From: UBA685 sp049889495
GTDB taxonomy: Bacteria; Pseudomonadota; Alphaproteobacteria; Puniceispirillales; Puniceispirillaceae
Assembly (NCBI GenBank): GCA_049889495.1
Contig: JBMHDH010000090.1
Coordinates: 1 to 10,397, forward strand
DNA: 10,397 bases
Direction of reading: 5' to 3'
Positions 6,873-10,397 of this stretch are shown piece by piece. The position numbers and the translations under genes were made by a program. The stretch's first letter is position 1, and every line of letters starts with the position of its first letter. A model generated the notes under the pieces. The model ran no database searches, had not been told where the DNA came from, and was given only the letters and a program-made list of their open reading frames with translations.

Positions 6873-6906
6873 CATCATGAGGCATTTGGCGGCGTAGTGT
6901 GCATAT

Positions 6907-9900
6907 ATGATTAGGCGTTGGCGCAAATCACATGGATTTAAGGTTGCAGCATATCTGACGGGTATGCTGCAATTTGCGTTTCCGCCATATGCGATTGCCC
7001 AAGCCGCAGACCCGCAAATTATCATTGATGGGCGCACGTCAACCCAGCTTGTCATCAATCAAAATGTGACAGATGTTTACACAAACACCGTGCTTGGTGC
7101 GACAGGCTTTAACTCATTTTCAATCTTCAATGTTTATGAAGGCAATGAAGTCAATCTGTATTTGCCAGATGGTGCAAATGCGCTGATGAATATGGTTCAT
7201 GACCAGCAATCTGTGATTGATGGTTATTTGAATGCTTATAAGGATGGCAAGATTGGCGGCGATGTTTACTTCTTGAACCCCCATGGGGTGATGGTTGGCA
7301 CAACAGGCGTCATGAATGTTGGCAATGTGATGCTTGCCAGCCCAACACAAGATTTTATGGCCAATATGTTTGGGGCCAATGGCATGGTTTCTGCCCCTCA
7401 TGTCACCATGGTCAAAGATGGTAATTTCCCGTTATCTGACACAGGTTTGATTTCGGTTCGTGGCACAGTGAATGCCACATCTGGTGCGGTGATTGCTGGT
7501 GGTGACGTTGCGGTTTCTGGCACCATTGAGACAGGCAGACAATCAGTTGTTGCGATCAGTAACTTGGTCAATTTATCTGGCGCGATGATTGATATGGATA
7601 ATGTCACCGCTGGCATTACCATCACCGCAAATAACGATATTGCGATCACAGGGCGGCTTGGCGCAGATGGGGCGGATAATCAAGATGCTGGCGCAATTGA
7701 TGTGCGCTCAGATGGGGATATCACAGTTTCAGCTGGTGCTGATTTATCAGCGGATGGGCGCGGTGTAGCCTCAGATGGTGGCAGTGTTATCGTCTTTGCA
7801 GGCGAACAAGCCACGCTTGGTCAAGGTGCCAGATTATCAGCAGATGGCGGTGATAGCGGTGATGGCGGCTTTGTCGAATTTTCAGCCACTAAAGTGGTGG
7901 AACTGGCAGGCGGCACCTTATCAGCTGCGGCACGCAATGGCACGGATGGGGCGATCTTAATCGACCCAGAAGATATCATTATTTCATCTGATTTGCTGCG
8001 CAATGCCAGCACCGATGGTGGCACAGCGGACCCCGATAATAACACAAGCTGGAATGCGGGTGCGCTGACATTGCAAGCGACCAATTCTATCACGGTGAAT
8101 GATAACATCACCATTTCGTCACGTCGTGTCTCGTCTTTCAGCTCTGCTTCTGCCCATCGCAATGATTCCTCAACTGCTGATTCAGGCAATATCACCTTCC
8201 TTTCAGATAACATCACAATCGGTGATGGCGCGCTTGTGACATCAAAGGCAACAGGGACCTTTGATGCAGGCGATATCACAATTGATGGCCGCAAAGTGAG
8301 TGCAGGGGATGGCGCTGAAATAGATGCCAGCAATTCAGGTTCTGGGGCAGCTGGCGATATTTTAATTGATGTCGATGACAGAGATAACGCCTCTATTGCC
8401 TTAAATGGCGCAATTTTGCGTGGTCGCAATGTCACATTGGATGCGGATGCTGCCTTTACGCCTGGCGGGGTCTATGATGATCCAACTGCGGTGGCGAATG
8501 CTGAGGTAATCTTGAATAATGCGGCGAGCATTACCGCCACAGATAATATTTCAATCACCGCTAATGCGACGCAAAATCGCCATGCTTATTCAGGTGGGGT
8601 GTTGGTGCAATTTGATGCCAGACGCGCGGCCTCTGTGATTGATCTATCAGGCGCTAGCCTAACCGCATCTGATGATATTGAAATTGCGTCTGCGTCGGTC
8701 ATTCAAACGGATATGTCACCGACAGGCTGGTCATCTTTGGCAAGCCTATTGCCATTGAATGTATCTGTGGCAGTGACTTATGCGACCTCTGATATCATCA
8801 TTGATGGGGCATCGAATATTACGGCTTCTGGTGATTTGAATGTCAATGCGGATGCGACCACACAAAGCACCATTTTATCGCAATCTAATTCGGTTGGTGC
8901 GGCATTGGTGGCGGCAATTTCGGCTACTGAAAATCGCGCCACAGTGCAAATTGGCGATAATGCCAGCCTATCTGGTGCTGATAATGTGACCTTGAAGACC
9001 AAGGGCAAAACACAAGTTACCGCCATCGCAGATGCCTCAGCTGGATCAATTGCCAGCTTATCTGGCGCGATTGCCATCGGTGTTGGTATCGTGCGTGATA
9101 ATACATCGACATCTGTCAGCGACAGTGCGTCTGTTACCTCATCATCTGGTGATGTGGCGATTTTATCAGACAGCCAATCGCAAACCGTATTTGCCGCGCG
9201 TGCGGCCAATGATGATAATTTTACAGCCACAGCCCAGTCAAAATTTGATGCTGGCATCGATAGCACAGCCTCGTTAAATCAAGATTTCCTTGGCTTTAAC
9301 TTGGCCAGCTTCTTGAAAAGTACAGTGGCTTCAAACCTATCGCAAGTCACAGATAATATGGGATCTGGCAGTGGCGGCATCCAGCTTTCTGGAGCGCTAA
9401 CCTTTGCTGATGTAAAAAATGATACCGAAGCCTTTGTGAAGGCAACAGGGTCAGATGCGCCAACCATCTCAGCGGCGAATGGCGCGATTTCGATCAAAGC
9501 GCGCGCGGTGACACAATCACAGAATTTTGCATCAGGGCGAACTGATAATGGGTCTGTTGGTGGCTCTGCTGGTATAGGGATTCAGTTAATTGAAAACCGC
9601 CTCAGCGCTTATGCCGAAGGCACAAATAATGCCAATGTCAATTTAACAAGTGATGATCTGGTGATCTCTGCTTTGACAGAGGCCTATGAAGATAATGTCA
9701 CTGATTTGAACAAATATAATGTGTTTGTGTCTTCTGGTGTGGGCAATGATGGCGATAGTGATGAAGTCGGCATTGCGGGCGCGATTGCGGTTCAGGTCTC
9801 AAATATCAATGATGTCACAGCTGAAATCGCTGATAATGTGACAGTGAATGTTGATGATAATGTCACTGTGACGGCCAGCAATAATACCGAAGTGAAAGTC

Positions 9901-10397
9901 AAAGCTGATGGTTCAAAAGGCGCGCAAGCTGCCTCTGATGAATTTTTCGCTGTTCTTGATAATTCAACACCCTCAGAACAATTTGTGAAAACAAATTCGA
10001 CATCTGGCAAACTGGGCATTGGCGCATCTTTTGCTTTTGCCATTACTGAAAATGATGTGACAGCCCGCGTAGATGGCGGCGCCTTATTTAATGGTGTAGA
10101 TAATTTAACAGTATCTGCGGCACAACTATCCACCACAGAATCCGAAGCGCGTTCCTCAGGCAATGGCGGGGTCGCTCTGGTGCCTGTTGCGGCCATTTCT
10201 GTTGCCAGAAATAACGCGCTTGCATTGATTGATAGCGGTGCCAGCACTTTGACTTTGGCAGATGCCGCGTCAATCTCATCAACCCAAGATGTCTTGACCA
10301 CCTCTGTTGGTAATGGCGCAGCAGCAACAGGCGGCGATGCGTCTCTTCAGGTTGCGGTGGGTCTATCGGCTGGTATTTCTGTCAGCTTTGATAATAA
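6907..10397 (+). CDS. TpsA-type large exoprotein / filamentous-haemagglutinin-class adhesin (5' part, open at window end)
   Basis: The frame from ATG 6907 stays open for 1163 codons to the window edge; an in-frame stop at 6895-6897 forces the start near here. The N-terminus (MIRRWRKSHGFK, then a hydrophobic stretch to YAIAQAA) is a Sec signal peptide with cleavage near residues 31-34. Residues ~35-290 form the TPS secretion domain, with FLNPHGVMVG (122-131) as the NPNG-type motif and GVMNVGNVMLASPT following. LIDPEDIII (351-359) is typical of large adhesins of this group, including those labelled LktA-like. The rest is a long run of degenerate beta-helix-type repeats rich in Asp, Asn, Ala, Ser, Gly, Thr and Val, with a recurring 'GA.A....EN...A.I...A.V' core. 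No cysteine occurs in the visible part. It should be secreted through the upstream TpsB and act at the surface in adhesion, aggregation or competition; the exact target cannot be told. The C-terminus is missing. Confidence 0.92.
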   Translation, partial: MIRRWRKSHGFKVAAYLTGMLQFAFPPYAIAQAADPQIIIDGRTSTQLVINQNVTDVYTNTVLGATGFNSFSIFNVYEGNEVNLYLPDGANALMNMVHDQQSVIDGYLNAYKDGKIGGDVYFLNPHGVMVGTTGVMNVGNVMLASPTQDFMANMFGANGMVSAPHVTMVKDGNFPLSDTGLISVRGTVNATSGAVIAGGDVAVSGTIETGRQSVVAISNLVNLSGAMIDMDNVTAGITITANNDIAITGRLGADGADNQDAGAIDVRSDGDITVSAGADLSADGRGVASDGGSVIVFAGEQATLGQGARLSADGGDSGDGGFVEFSATKVVELAGGTLSAAARNGTDGAILIDPEDIIISSDLLRNASTDGGTADPDNNTSWNAGALTLQATNSITVNDNITISSRRVSSFSSASAHRNDSSTADSGNITFLSDNITIGDGALVTSKATGTFDAGDITIDGRKVSAGDGAEIDASNSGSGAAGDILIDVDDRDNASIALNGAILRGRNVTLDADAAFTPGGVYDDPTAVANAEVILNNAASITATDNISITANATQNRHAYSGGVLVQFDARRAASVIDLSGASLTASDDIEIASASVIQTDMSPTGWSSLASLLPLNVSVAVTYATSDIIIDGASNITASGDLNVNADATTQSTILSQSNSVGAALVAAISATENRATVQIGDNASLSGADNVTLKTKGKTQVTAIADASAGSIASLSGAIAIGVGIVRDNTSTSVSDSASVTSSSGDVAILSDSQSQTVFAARAANDDNFTATAQSKFDAGIDSTASLNQDFLGFNLASFLKSTVASNLSQVTDNMGSGSGGIQLSGALTFADVKNDTEAFVKATGSDAPTISAANGAISIKARAVTQSQNFASGRTDNGSVGGSAGIGIQLIENRLSAYAEGTNNANVNLTSDDLVISALTEAYEDNVTDLNKYNVFVSSGVGNDGDSDEVGIAGAIAVQVSNINDVTAEIADNVTVNVDDNVTVTASNNTEVKVKADGSKGAQAASDEFFAVLDNSTPSEQFVKTNSTSGKLGIGASFAFAITENDVTARVDGGALFNGVDNLTVSAAQLSTTESEARSSGNGGVALVPVAAISVARNNALALIDSGASTLTLADAASISSTQDVLTTSVGNGAAATGGDASLQVAVGLSAGISVSFDN
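8896..10397 (+). repeat. Degenerate protein repeats in TpsA
   Basis: At least seven copies of a diverged unit with core 'G-A-x-A-(hydrophobic)...N-x-(V/T)-x-A-x-(V/I)' begin near TpsA residues 664, 719, 829, 890, 958, 1039 and 1088, with an eighth starting near 1152 at the edge. Spacing is irregular (about 49-110 residues). Examples are VGAALVAAISATENRATVQI, GAIAVQVSNINDVTAEI and GASFAFAITENDVTARV. The DNA copies are too diverged to align easily, so the repeat is visible only in the protein. Confidence 0.7.

Noticed and set aside
7821..8435. Minus-strand open frame of 204 codons opposite tpsA
   Set aside because: It is a shadow of tpsA, whose repetitive codon use leaves few stops on the other strand; the same holds for the minus-strand frames at 8778-9266 and 9792-10301.

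Overview
The window looks like a piece of a marine-type alphaproteobacterial chromosome. This is inferred from gene content, moderate G+C, and protein style such as the secreted N-terminus ending AMADGHG followed by VKIGVFLGFTG; no rRNA or other marker gene is present to prove the lineage. Every base is accounted for by tightly packed genes with short intergenic gaps, and the longest gap is about 250 bp. No tRNA, rRNA, insertion sequence, CRISPR array or phage gene was seen.

Left part (1-3455) is housekeeping. A divergent, truncated gene at the left edge encodes the start of a periplasmic substrate-binding protein of the branched-chain amino acid ABC type. It is followed by a plus-strand pair: pyruvate kinase, with a good promoter and ribosome binding site, and an M48-family zinc metalloprotease predicted to be a lipoprotein, whose start codon overlaps the pyruvate kinase stop (TAATG). 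This pair runs head-on into a minus-strand gene for a membrane protein with two zinc ribbons, one transmembrane helix and a DUF3426-like extracytoplasmic domain. The two stop codons are directly adjacent.

Right part (3589-10397) is a two-partner secretion (type Vb) locus. It holds, in order, an unusually long TpsB outer-membrane transporter (942 aa), a 108-aa single-pass membrane protein of unknown function, and the first 1163 codons of a very large TpsA exoprotein of the filamentous-haemagglutinin class that is still open at the window end. TpsB has an extra ~420-residue N-terminal part (a two-cysteine module, two Ig-like repeats and a charged linker) before its POTRA domains and beta-barrel. 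TpsA carries a signal peptide, a TPS domain with an NPHG motif and then many degenerate beta-helix-type repeats. The model is export of TpsA by Sec, recognition of its TPS domain by the TpsB POTRA domains in the periplasm, and passage through the TpsB barrel to the surface. The small membrane protein may be an inner-membrane accessory of this system. The TpsB N-terminal fusion and the small intervening gene are the most unusual content of the window.
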